From: Crocodylus rhombifer
Taxonomy: Eukaryota; Chordata; Crocodylia; Crocodylidae
Assembly (NCBI GenBank): GCA_038503035.1
Contig: JAVSML010024722.1
Location: forward strand, 1,075,579-1,139,578
Direction: 5' to 3'
DNA length: 64,000 bases
The notes under the pieces are model-generated. The model made no database searches. It was not told the DNA's origin and saw nothing but the letters and a program-made list of their open reading frames with translations. Below are positions 24,301 to 33,055 of the stretch, in pieces (the stretch's first letter is position 1; each line of letters begins with the position of its first letter). Made by a program: the position numbers and the translations under genes.

Positions 24301-25141
24301 GTTGGTATGCAGCAGCAGACATCATCACTATGGTCCCCTATTCTTTCAAAACAATATTTCTACAGGGATATGGGTGGATATTCAATGTGTGCTTCAGAAT
24401 TTATTTTTAAAAATACAATTTTACATAGGGTATATTGGCAGGGATTTATGTAACAGATGACACATTTTTGGAAATCAAATAAAGGTAATAGGGAAATACC
24501 CATTGTTGCCTAGTGAAAGACTAAATCACATGGTCACAGCTGGAACCTACATAAATAATTCATTAATAAAAAAAAACAACCCTATTATAGCATTCATTTT
24601 TGCTTCTTTTCAACTAACATTTTTTTTTAAAAGCTTTTAATTCGCTGTACAAAATACATAGTTTTAAATTATTCTATAGTGCATAGGAAAAGTTATTAAA
24701 CAATTTTTGCAGAAACAATAAAACAGCTTCTAAAGGCAGTATTAATGATGAACACAGAACCATATATTTATTATGAATTATTTTCTGTGCAACCACAGAC
24801 TGCGTTCCTATGTTTCTAGGTGAAAGAAATGGGCACAATTACAAGACAGGACATACAAACTGAGTACAGTCAGAGATCTTGAAGAAATTAAATGAAACAC
24901 TTCATAAGGTGTGGTCTAAGAATATATGTTAGATGCCTAGGTATGATGCATCATGTTCAATAAATATCTCTTCAAAAAAGATACTTTAAATAAAGACCGA
25001 CCAACAAAAGGCATGGAAAAAACTAACTACTTAATCAATCTGTCAGAATTATATATCCAGTTGACATCTGCATTTTCTCACAGCAGAGCTCTCTTACATA
25101 CTCTCTTCCCCAGTGTTCTGACCCCACATTTTCTCTGCCAC
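21380..25141. other. long AT-rich tract, no gene recognised
   Basis: Mostly unique-looking AT-rich DNA. The minus frame at 23338-23634 (98 codons) has no domain I know. If the exon at 25142-25269 is real and terminal on the minus strand, the part just below 25142 would be its 3' UTR, but I cannot place a polyadenylation site. Confidence 0.35.
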
Positions 25142-25269
25142 TCATAAGATATCCAGTAACTTCTTGCGTTTGCTAGTTTCAGGCTTCATTGCCAGAAACA
25201 GGATGTATGCAATAGCAAAAAAGCCCAAGAAAACAAAAAACCTTGGTACTGGCAAAGTGGAGCCATCCT
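25142..25269 (-). CDS. candidate terminal coding exon, single-pass membrane protein C-terminus
   Basis: Not a recognised family. On the minus strand, a pyrimidine-biased stretch ending CTGCCTCTGAG precedes an open frame of about 41 codons that ends in TGA at 25142-25144. Its residues read EDGSTLPVPRFFVF, then LGFFAIAYILFLAM, then KPETSKRKKLLDIL. This is a polar lead, a hydrophobic segment of about 20 residues, and a basic cytosolic-style tail. A TGA in frame just upstream of the acceptor-like AG fits an intron boundary there. The exon could start at 25269 or 25267. What is seen is protein-like composition in an otherwise non-coding tract. That it is a real last exon is inference, because no upstream exon is proven and 41 codons can be open by chance. 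Confidence 0.4.
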
Positions 25270-25418
25270 CTCAGAGGCAGAAGTATTAAATCACAAAAGG
25301 AAATCAAGTATAATTATGAAAATTATTTCCAAACTATCTTAAGTTTCTTGGTGTATCAATTTGTGTGCGTCATTTCTTCCCCACACAATATTACAGGCTA
25401 AAAGGCAAACACTTCTTA

Positions 25419-26175
25419 GGCTAGGGACAGATGTTACACATAAACCCATTTAAGTGATCAGAAACTGGCTTAAACTTGTAACAGAACAGAAATTCAGTGC
25501 ACATAAACCACTTTCAAAATGGTTGAAACTGGCTTAAATTAAAACTGTTTGATGTAGTATCAGACTTAACTGATTTAAGTCAAACCAGTTTATGAAACTT
25601 CTGTCTCAGACCCCTCCCTGCTTCAAGTTAAATCAGAGATCCCCAGCATGCTTTGCAGCCCTTGGCTATGCTGTGCTGTCTGCTCTAGCAGAGAAGGTAG
25701 GGGGAAGGGACTGCCCCTCCCCAGGCAAACCCCAACAGGGGTCTGGGGCCAGGGAGGGGGGTTACATCCCCCTTCCACCAAGTACAGAGTTGCCCTGCCC
25801 TGCTAAACTTACTGAAACTTAGTGCTGACTGTGACTGTGGACTACAAATCCCAAAGGCACCTGGAAGCAGGAAGAGGAAGTAATGAGCAACCCTGCAGAG
25901 TCCTGCTGCTATAATACTGGACTGAAAATCCCAGAGACCTCAGGGGCAGCAGGAAGAGGATACAAACATACAGTCCATGCTGGCTACATGCCACAGAGCC
26001 ATCCTCTAGCATCCCCCAGCTTCTGGCCTGAGCCACTGCAGACATGTAACTGCATTTCCTGAATCAAAAGTAGATGTGTGTTCAGTTGCTCCCCAGCCTA
26101 ATCTCTGAAGCTTAGACTAACCTGCAAAGACTGAATCGATTCAGCCTCACGCTTTTTGACTGTCTGTATTTAGCC
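25419..26175. mobile_element. PIF/Harbinger-like non-autonomous element, copy A
   Basis: Left end GGCTAGGGACAGATGTTACA and right end (reverse complement) GGCTAAATACAGACAGTCAA form imperfect terminal inverted repeats. TTA flanks both sides (25416-25418 and 26176-26178), the TWA-type 3-bp target duplication of PIF/Harbinger transposases. The AT-rich left part (AAACTGGCTTAAACTTGTAA) and GC-rich centre match copy B at 47680-48737. Both copies share GAATCGATTCAGCC near the right end. No transposase is encoded. Confidence 0.65.
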
Positions 26176-26431
26176 TTATTTGGAATGTCTCCGTAGCACT
26201 GAATAAACAGATGTACCATGTGACACTTGGATTGCCAAAATATACACATTTTTTTCTCATGCCTGGGTAAAAAGAGAAATACCACACCTAAATTACTTAT
26301 TTCTCCAACAGTTAATGTTGCCCCTTAGCAGTTTTACCAGTTCATTCAATTTAAAGCTTTTATAGCATGTTAACATTTATTTTTAAAGATATTCTTTGGA
26401 ATCACCTCCTTATCTTGAAGGTAGGACAATG

Positions 26432-26690
26432 TGGCATCTTAGGGACTGGCTAGTTCAGTTAGTTACGAGCTTTAGTAAGCAACATATGAGTTTATCAGAA
26501 TCTCTCCTTCCATGAGCACAGAGGTTGTAACCTGCATTTGTCTGAAGCCAGGCAGAAGGTAAGTCAGAATCTGAACTAGTTTGTTGCCTACCTGACCTCA
26601 TGGCTTTCTCTGAACCCATTAGTGTCTAAAGAACCACTATGCCCAACCTTTTGCCTGACTTCAGACTAATATGGCTTACCATCTCGGTGA
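26432..26690. mobile_element. Penelope-like element tail remnants
   Basis: GTGGCATCTTAGGGACTGGC (from 26432) followed by GAGCTTTAGTAAGC is the reverse complement of the PLE 3' tail (GCTTAC..TTAGTCTCTAAGGTGCCAC type). CTTCAGACTAATATGGCTTA at about 26660-26680 looks like the plus-strand terminal part (CAGACTAACATGGCTTAC at 50950-50967). Both are decayed. Confidence 0.45.
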
Positions 26691-27000
26691 TAATGGAAGG
26701 CACCACACTCAGCCAAATAAAGTGGGCTGCAATCAATCTCTTAACACCATATTTTCTCACATACCACACATCCCTAAATAACATACAACCTTATTTTTGG
26801 GAAGTCAGAATGAAAAAAAAAGATTTTTCCAGAGTTATGGATGCACAGAACAAAGGTAAAGCCTAATTTTCAGCTTATTCACATTCCCTTTTCCTGCTCA
26901 ATCAGGAGAAACCAAAGCTGAAGCTTTTCCATGGGCCGATCTATGAATTTGAAAACAGCTAAAAACAGTCTGTAGAACTATGAAACAGAAGAGAGAAAAG

Positions 27001-27256
27001 GGGTGTGTCTACATGAGACACTAACTGCACAGTAGCCTAATAACACTGTGCAGAAGTGTGCCAGACAAAAACCATATTAATACAATACTGTGTAGTAGTG
27101 TTAGGCTACTGTGCAGGAAGTGTCACTAAAAACCCATGTGCTGGCACTACTGCACAGTAGTGTAAGTTACTGCTTGTTGATTTAGTACTTGGTTAATCAA
27201 GCACTAAACTTAATCCACAGTAACTACAGTGCATCAATGAACATGTAGACGCACCC
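27001..27256. mobile_element. MITE with 15-bp terminal inverted repeats
   Basis: GGGTGTGTCTACATG (27001-27015) and CATGTAGACGCACCC (27242-27256) are inverted with one mismatch. AAG flanks both sides (26998-27000, 27257-27259), a possible 3-bp target duplication. The interior is itself palindromic: CTGCACAGTAGCCTAATAAC near 27027 against TTAGGCTACTGTGCAG near 27101. There is no coding capacity. The superfamily is uncertain. Confidence 0.75.
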
Positions 27257-27575
27257 AAGGAGTAGCTAACAGCAAAACCGCCAAAAGAAAGATCAGCTTG
27301 ATCAGCTAGAAGACCATTAAAAAGGAGAGACAGTTGTTAATACTTATGGAGCGAAGAGCAATAAGCTATTAAGGCAAATGACTTCCTCAGCTGCCTAAAA
27401 AGAAATGCTGCTGCTGCTGCTAGGAAACTGGTTTAAAAGTTTTGGTGGAGCTGGAATCAAAGTGGGATACTTCTGTTCTCGACAGAAAATCAGTTTCCCC
27501 ACTTTTGAAATATACCCCAATTTTGGAAGGCTAATTTTCAAGAAAAAAAGTACCTGATATATGCAAGTATGGTAT

Positions 27576-27860
27576 TTAAAATCTCTTTATTTTAAATAGC
27601 AAGGATTTCCTACAATGATCTCTTTTATTGGACCACATCCATAGCTGGGATAGAGTTAGACAAACTTTTGAACACAAGGTCTGAGCACTGAAAGCCAACA
27701 CAACACAGTAAAAAAAAATGTAACAGGAAAGAAAGAAATTCCTAGGGGTAGAAGACAAACAATTAGCAGAACAAAAGAAGCTGATTAGTGAGAGATCAAG
27801 GCCAATCAAAAAGGGGGAGCGTCTTTCCCAACTATATAGCTGGTCCAAACGAAGATATCA
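27576..27860 (-). repeat. possible retroelement tail repeat
   Basis: On the minus strand, ATCCCAGCTATGGATGTGG and TCCAATAAAAGAGATCATTG resemble a dispersed reptilian repeat tail. The open frame of 90 codons is not a recognised protein. Confidence 0.3.
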
Positions 27861-28384
27861 CTGTAAGAAACCCTTGCATTTTGCATAATTCCAGAACCAT
27901 CATGGCTACAATACCACCCTAACACTACCATACCATTTAAAAGTCACACACTCATAGGCCCTTTGCCCATTAAACTCACTCTGTCAGGGAAAAGTGGCTT
28001 TTATTAAATCTTGGATTTGCAATCATAACACTTAAAATATGTTCCAAGGTCTACCATAGACTTCTCTGGGATGTTAAGTATGCAGCTGATCTTTCAGAGA
28101 CTTACGCGAGTGGTCTCACTGAAACCAGTTAAGAGTATTCAAAGGTATTAATTTAAGCACCTGGTTAATTTTTTGCAAGATCAAAGCCTTAAATTTCTCA
28201 GTGTCCCAGTTCACTATATACATCTCAGCCCACAAGGATACTATAAAGTTGTACTCTTTAAAAGGACATGTTTTGACTTCAGTTTGTCTCATTTTGAACT
28301 CAGCTATTGTGATAAAGTCCATTTTAGATAGGTTGATCTTTAAGTAAAATACATCTGATTTTTTAAAATGCACTTAAGAAGTTA

Positions 28385-28500
28385 AGACAAGGTTCTTTGG
28401 GTAAATCTAATATCTTTTATTAGACCAACTCAAATAGTTGGAAAAATTATTCTTTGCAAGCTTTCAGGTATAAAAAGTTAAAGGATTTGTCTGCTCCCCT
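28385..28500 (-). mobile_element. Penelope-like tail, second subfamily
   Basis: Minus strand: CCTGAAAGCTTGCAAAGAAT, then CCAACTATTTGAGTTGGTCT, then AATAAAAGATATTAGATTTA and CCCAAAGAACC. I recognise this as a very common crocodilian repeat tail. GAAAGCTTGC corresponds to the 3' side of the hammerhead-like motif at 31515-31554, but the CTGATGA side is lost. Confidence 0.55.
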
Positions 28501-29284
28501 GTTAATGTTTATAAAGATAAACCAAAGAGAAACCAACTAATAAAATGACTCTGTAAAGGAAATAAACTGCACATAAATGAAGTGAAACTGAACTAACATC
28601 AAATTCAGAAAGCAAATAAACAAGTAAAAGAAAAAAATATTTTTCTATTAACTTCTACTAATTTTACTACTCATCTTTGGTGCTCTTGGTAACAATAGGT
28701 ACAATTTTCAGATAGAAATGTGACTTTCAAATTGACTATGCCCCTTTCATGTTTCTAAAGGATTTATATTATATAAGAACCATGCAAATTAATAAAATAT
28801 TGAAAAAAGTGGGTTCTCATATGTAAAGAATCTACATTTCAGAAGACATCCTTCATGTAAAAATAGTATTTTCTGCTCTTGCTCTTTTCAAAGCAAAAAA
28901 AAATTACATCAGTATTTTAAGCAAGGGAGCAAAAAAGTTGCAGAATCACCCTAACAAATTCTTCCTTTTCACATAATCCGCTGGACCAGCCACAGCTACA
29001 ATATCAGCTTTGCATCACTGCAGAATATATCAAATTGTGCAGAATTTAACAGGTAAGTTTATTTAGCACTGGCTGTTGGCTTGATCTATTATCTCAAAAT
29101 GTATTAATGAGGCTTAAAGGGTTTGAATGCTTTTTAAAATTAAAACACATCATTTAAAAGTGCTACAAGACTACACATTTTCTCCAATCATCTAAACGTG
29201 TCTATAGTAGATATAAGTCTCTGTGTATATTGGCATGGCAGGATCTCAATGGCCATACAGCAATGCAAGGTTTGTTAATAGCCA
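28501..29284. other. AT-rich tract, nothing recognised
   Basis: No gene or repeat seen. Confidence 0.4.
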
Positions 29285-30282
29285 CCACACATTATATCAG
29301 AAACCAACCACCCACCCCAGCTACCTTGACACCGCCAGTTTTCACCCTTAGCACACTACCAGATCCATCATCCATAGCCAAGCTCTATGTCACAACTGTA
29401 TCTCATCTGATTTCACCTTTCCTTTCCTTTTTCATGTCCTTGTGACAAGGGTTTTAGCAGAATTTGCGGATTTAATCGGAATCTGACAAGCGGTAGAGCA
29501 CTTCTGCTGTAATAAACTTGCAACCTTTAGGCTGTCAATCATGCACTTAAGCACCTGCACCACCCCAGCCCCATCTGATTCCATGAATCAGGATGAATAC
29601 CTTAAATAACCTAGATCAGGGATTCCTACAGTTACAATACAATCCCAAAACAGTAGTGACTTAAATCAAAGCCAGACTCGCACCTCGCTCTGACCTGCTA
29701 CAATACCAGCCCTAAGACATGGACAACAGAATCCCACTTGTTGTCACTGATAGTCTTCATCTTAAACACCTATGATACATCATTAATAACCTCCTGGAAA
29801 AAGATGACTGTCTCAAGGTAGCCACAGGGGACAAACCTGGCCTGGCTTAGAAGCTCAAATGGCATTTCAAGCAGCAGACTGACTCTCTTCTTCACTTCAG
29901 ACTTTGCAATGGACCAAAATGCCTGCTGTGACCCCACATTAATACACACCACCTCACTGCTGGACCTAATAACAATAAGTATAACATGTGAGGTTCATTC
30001 ACCTGCAGCTCTACCAATGTCATATATGCTATCACTTGCTTACAGTACCCCTCTAATGTAGACAGCGAAGGGGTGGGATGATCTATATGTGTAAGAATGA
30101 ACGAACACCAATCTGATGTAAATTCCAGAAATAAGGCCTGCGACTGAACACGTCAACGTCCCTGGGCTTGCCTGAGGGTTCCTGTTCTCAGGCAGCAAAA
30201 TTTTAAAAGCCAGTTTGAACAGGAAACTGCAGAATAAGAAACCATTCGCAGTCCAACTATGATAAGTATTGTTTAAACTGGG

Positions 30283-31330
30283 TGTAGCAGGAGGCTTAGT
30301 GCTCCTGCTTGCTAATTTAAGAAAAAGTAGGCTGTATGAGAAACAGTCTGCAGGTGTGGCAGGGGGCAATTAGAAGCCACATGACCTAAAGGGGTTGGGC
30401 TAGCAGAATATAAACCCAGAGCCTGAGCTGAGCAGGCAGTCTGAGAGCCATGGAAGGAAGAGCTCCTGAGCAGCATGGCTGCAACAAGGCTCCTGACTGA
30501 TACTGAGCTGGGGTAGGCAAGACTGGTGGGTCAGGGATGGAGACTGTAGGAGTGCTAGTGATCTCAGGTGGCCCAGGAGTGAGGCCAGGGTTAGAGGCCA
30601 AGGAGCAGGGCCTGAGCCAGGGTCAAGGACCCATAGTTCAGAAGGGGCAAGAACCAGGATCAAGGACATGTAGCCCAAAAGAAGAAAGAACAGGGCCAGG
30701 AAGGGAGCCAGTAGCCCATGAGGTCTCAACTAGTCTAGAAGCAAGGCACCAGGATCCAGGAATAGGTGCCATAGGGTCAAGGAGGAGCTATGGCCAGAAA
30801 ATGCTCTACAGCTCGCCAAGGAGCAGGGCCAGGGCCCAGGCAGAGGGGTCAAAAGCTGAAAAGGGCCACAGCTGGAGACTGACAGGGCCAGGTGCCCAGA
30901 GGAGGGCAGAGGCAGGACCAGGGGCCCAGTGCCATCAAAGTGAAACAGGGTCAGGGACTCAGGGCCATACCCAGGAGAAGCCAAGATGTATAAAGAGCCC
31001 AGGCACAGGCAGGAGACAGAGGCCTGAGCCCAGGAAGAACAGAGGATGCAGGCCTGTTCTAGTGAGTGATGATCAATAACTGCAAGGCTTAGGCATTGCG
31101 AGAACGAGAAATTAGGAGGCCATATAATTAGCCCTTAAGGCAATGAGTAGGTACACCTATACTCATAAGCATGAGATCTGGCCTACGGAGCCCTCCCGTT
31201 TTGAAAAGTATAATTACAGCAAGGAATAGCATGTGAGCTGAAGAGGAGAAAAGCAGAGGTGACGGGGCTGTTTCAGAGCTAAGAGGGCTCCAGAGGCTTT
31301 GCAGCCACCCCTAGGGAGGACCCTGGTACA
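30283..31330 (+). mobile_element. solo LTR inside Penelope copy 1
   Basis: The insert begins TGTAGCAGG and ends CTGGTACA, so it has the TG...CA ends of a retroviral LTR with inverted TGTA/TACA. Flanks CTGGG (30278-30282) and TTGGG (31331-31335) form a 5-bp target duplication with one mismatch. Removing it rejoins the PLE sequence, and copy 3 at 50471-50600 shows the uninterrupted form. A TATA-like box lies at 30408-30414. Most of the body is G/A-rich with degenerate CAGGGYCAAGGA-type repeats, which create a 180-codon open frame of low complexity that I do not call a gene. Orientation is set by the TATA box only. Confidence 0.75.
30408..30414 (+). promoter_or_regulatory. TATA-like box of the solo LTR
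   Basis: ATATAAA sits about 125 bp inside the LTR between GC-rich stretches, as a U3 promoter element would if transcription ran on the plus strand. Confidence 0.35.
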
Positions 31331-31420
31331 TTGGGAGTATGGATTATCTCATTACCTGGGTTATTTTATGACCCCTTTGTTCCTATGGATTTTTGGCTTC
31401 CTTGCCTCTTCCAGCCCCCT

Positions 31421-31436
31421 TCCTTCCTTCCTTCCT
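31421..31436 (+). repeat. (TCCT)n microsatellite
   Basis: TCCTTCCTTCCTTCCT within the pyrimidine-rich 3' region of Penelope copy 1. Copy 2 has a similar pyrimidine-rich run at the same place. Confidence 0.8.
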
Positions 31437-31514
31437 CTCCCTTCTCTCTTTTCATCTTTTGTATTCAAATCACTCAGTCCCCTTTATATACTGCTCTACA
31501 CTTGTCCTTTCACA

Positions 31515-31554
31515 GCATCTGATGAAGTGAACTTGAGTTCACAAAAGCTTATGT
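31515..31554 (+). ncRNA. hammerhead-ribozyme-like motif, Penelope copy 1
   Basis: GCAT then CTGATGA (31519-31525), an extra A, stem II GTGAAC/GTTCAC (31527-31532 with 31537-31542, loop TTGA), AAA where GAA is expected, AGCT, T, and ATGT. GCAT can pair with ATGT (one wobble) as stem I. AGCT is self-complementary, as in hammerheads that act as dimers through a tiny stem III. PLEs are known to carry hammerhead motifs. The G-to-A change in the GAAA core predicts that this copy is inactive. Confidence 0.55.
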
Positions 31555-31618
31555 TCACTCTCTCTCTTTATATATCTATAGCTATATAAATAAAAAATAG
31601 ATCTTAGTTAGTCTATAA

Positions 31619-31742
31619 TAGTGTCTCTCAACCCATGGGTCACAACCCAAAAGTGGGCTGCAAGAATACATGAAAGAGTCGTGAACAAACTTTAAAAATG
31701 GATTCTCCTTTTAAAGGAGAAAATGTGGGAAACTGTGGCACA
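31619..31742 (+). mobile_element. hAT MITE fragment
   Basis: AGTGTCTCTCAACCCATGGG is a hAT-like left terminus, and AAAAATGGATTCTCCTTTTA then AAATGTGGGAAACTGTGG match the MITE at 60745-61026. The right part is missing. Confidence 0.6.
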
Positions 31743-31769
31743 TTAAAATTATAGACAGAGACCCATATA

Positions 31770-31915
31770 TCTACTTTATAATACCCAGTGGAAGACTTGG
31801 GTTCAAACCTCTGGTCTGAATTAGGCAGAGCAAGGAGTTCAATGTTTATTTCCCACATTCCAGGTGACTGCTCTACCCACCAAACCATTGCTGTGCTGGG
31901 GTGAGGTCCCTCTAA
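31770..31915 (-). mobile_element. tRNA-derived SINE-like repeat
   Basis: Minus strand: TGGTTTGGTGGGTAGAGC resembles a pol III A box (31879-31896), and CATTGAACTCC about 44 nt on resembles a B box (31844-31854), the spacing of a tRNA gene. A second B-box-like GGGTTCAAACC lies on the plus strand at 31799-31809, giving a palindromic layout. The acceptor stem and anticodon arm do not fold into a functional tRNA. Confidence 0.45.
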
Positions 31916-32079
31916 CTCCACTGTTAGAGCTTGTTCCTCTATATAAAGCAATGACCATGCTTACCCAAATCTAAAGTAACTTCAAACTTAAGTCTACCCC
32001 TGAATAATTAGATTCTAGACATATAAAATGTATACATTTGTTACAATTTTCCATTATGAGATCTAGTTACTGGAGGGTC

Positions 32080-33055
32080 ATCTTAAACTCTTTCCACCCC
32101 ACCACCCACCACTGCAGTAAGGCACGCAATGGCAGAAGAGCAGGAGGTGGAAAGAATCAAGTGTCCTGACTCCTGCTCCTTGCCACTTGTCCCTCCCACA
32201 CTTGCTCCTCTGCTGCCTACCCCCCTACAGAGCTGGCATGCCACACCTGCCCACCCTAGTGCCTTCTTGCTCCTGCCTGCCCTATGATGCTTGCAACCCC
32301 CACATCGTGCCCCGCCCTCCTGAATCCACTGCCGTCTGCCACCCACCAGTTGCTCTGCCACAAACCTTGCCACCTCCAACTTGGCCACTCCACTGCCTAC
32401 CCCCCTCCCTCTTGTCCTTGCACCCCTTGGCATCTGCCTTCCCTACCACTTGCCTCCCTGCCTGCACCCCTAAAGCCCACCCCACCAGGCTTGCACAGTA
32501 TGGCACATGCCCCCCTCCACTCACTATCCCCTGGCACCTGTGCCCCATGCCAGCCTCCCCCCTTCCACCACTGTTGCTTCCATTTCGCTTCTCATCGCAT
32601 CTCCAGCTGTCTCCCCATTCCAGCCCACCATATGAAGCACAAAGCACAAAAAACAAAATATGCTGCCTCTGGCCCCTGCGCAGCCATGAAACAGCAGTTG
32701 TGGCAGCAACAGCTCTAGCCCCAGAACTCTCAGTGCCACTGTATGGCTGGGTGGAAGCAAGAGGCAGCAAGTGCTCTATGTCCCAGGCTTGAGCGGGGCC
32801 CCAGCTGCAGCTGGAGCTGCTATAGGAGGGTAAGTGGTGGTGATAGAGGGGAGGGGGAGGGGCAACAGGGTGTGGTAGCAGGAGGTGGAGGAGGATGGGG
32901 GGAGGGGCTTCAGGCTTGGGATTGGAGTCAGGGCTGCAGCCACTGTGTCATCTCCCCACCCTCACACACATACACACCCATACTAAGAGGAGGAGCTCCC
33001 CCCCCCCCGTTGAATGGAGAAAGAAACCTTGTCTGGTATTCAGGTAAATACAGTA
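32080..33055. mobile_element. GC-rich element, probable DNA transposon
   Basis: A GC-rich island ends on the plus strand in CAGGTAAATACAGTAAG (33039-33055). Its reverse complement, TACTGTATTTACCTG, matches the termini of the element at 43801-44050. GGGTCATCTTAAAC at 32076-32089 may be a decayed left subterminal region. C-rich, asymmetric composition makes long open frames (up to 201 codons) on both strands. They have no domain and are rejected as genes. Confidence 0.4.

Larger units (their letters stand above)
29285..31618 (+). mobile_element. Penelope-like retroelement copy 1, interrupted
   Basis: The plus strand aligns by eye along its whole length to the reverse complement of copy 2 (48740-50467). 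Matches include AGCTACCTTGACACCGCCAG, GATCAGGGATTCCTAC, GACTGTCTCAAGGTAGCCAC and ATATATGCTATCACTTGCTT. The last corresponds to the YxIxC region leading into HIGQ of the GIY-YIG endonuclease. CAGTTTGAACAGGAAACTG follows. A 1,048-bp LTR (30283-31330) splits it. The 3' end carries a hammerhead-like core and the tail GTTAGTCTATAA. No frame is intact. PLEs encode a reverse transcriptase fused to a GIY-YIG nuclease. Only the 3' half remains here. Confidence 0.75.

Noticed and set aside
27408..27421. GCTGCTGCTGCTGCT run as a coding polyleucine/alanine tract
   Set aside because: Short, about five triplets, with no open frame of note around it.
30537..31079. 180-codon open frame in the solo LTR
   Set aside because: Low-complexity G/Q/E/R-rich translation from degenerate purine-rich repeats. 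No domain, and it lies wholly inside an LTR.
31799..31896. Possible tRNA gene
   Set aside because: A and B box-like motifs are present, but no cloverleaf with paired acceptor and anticodon stems can be drawn.
32187..32792. 201-codon open frame, Pro/Leu/His-rich
   Set aside because: C-rich strand bias removes stops. Several frames on both strands are open at once and no domain is visible.
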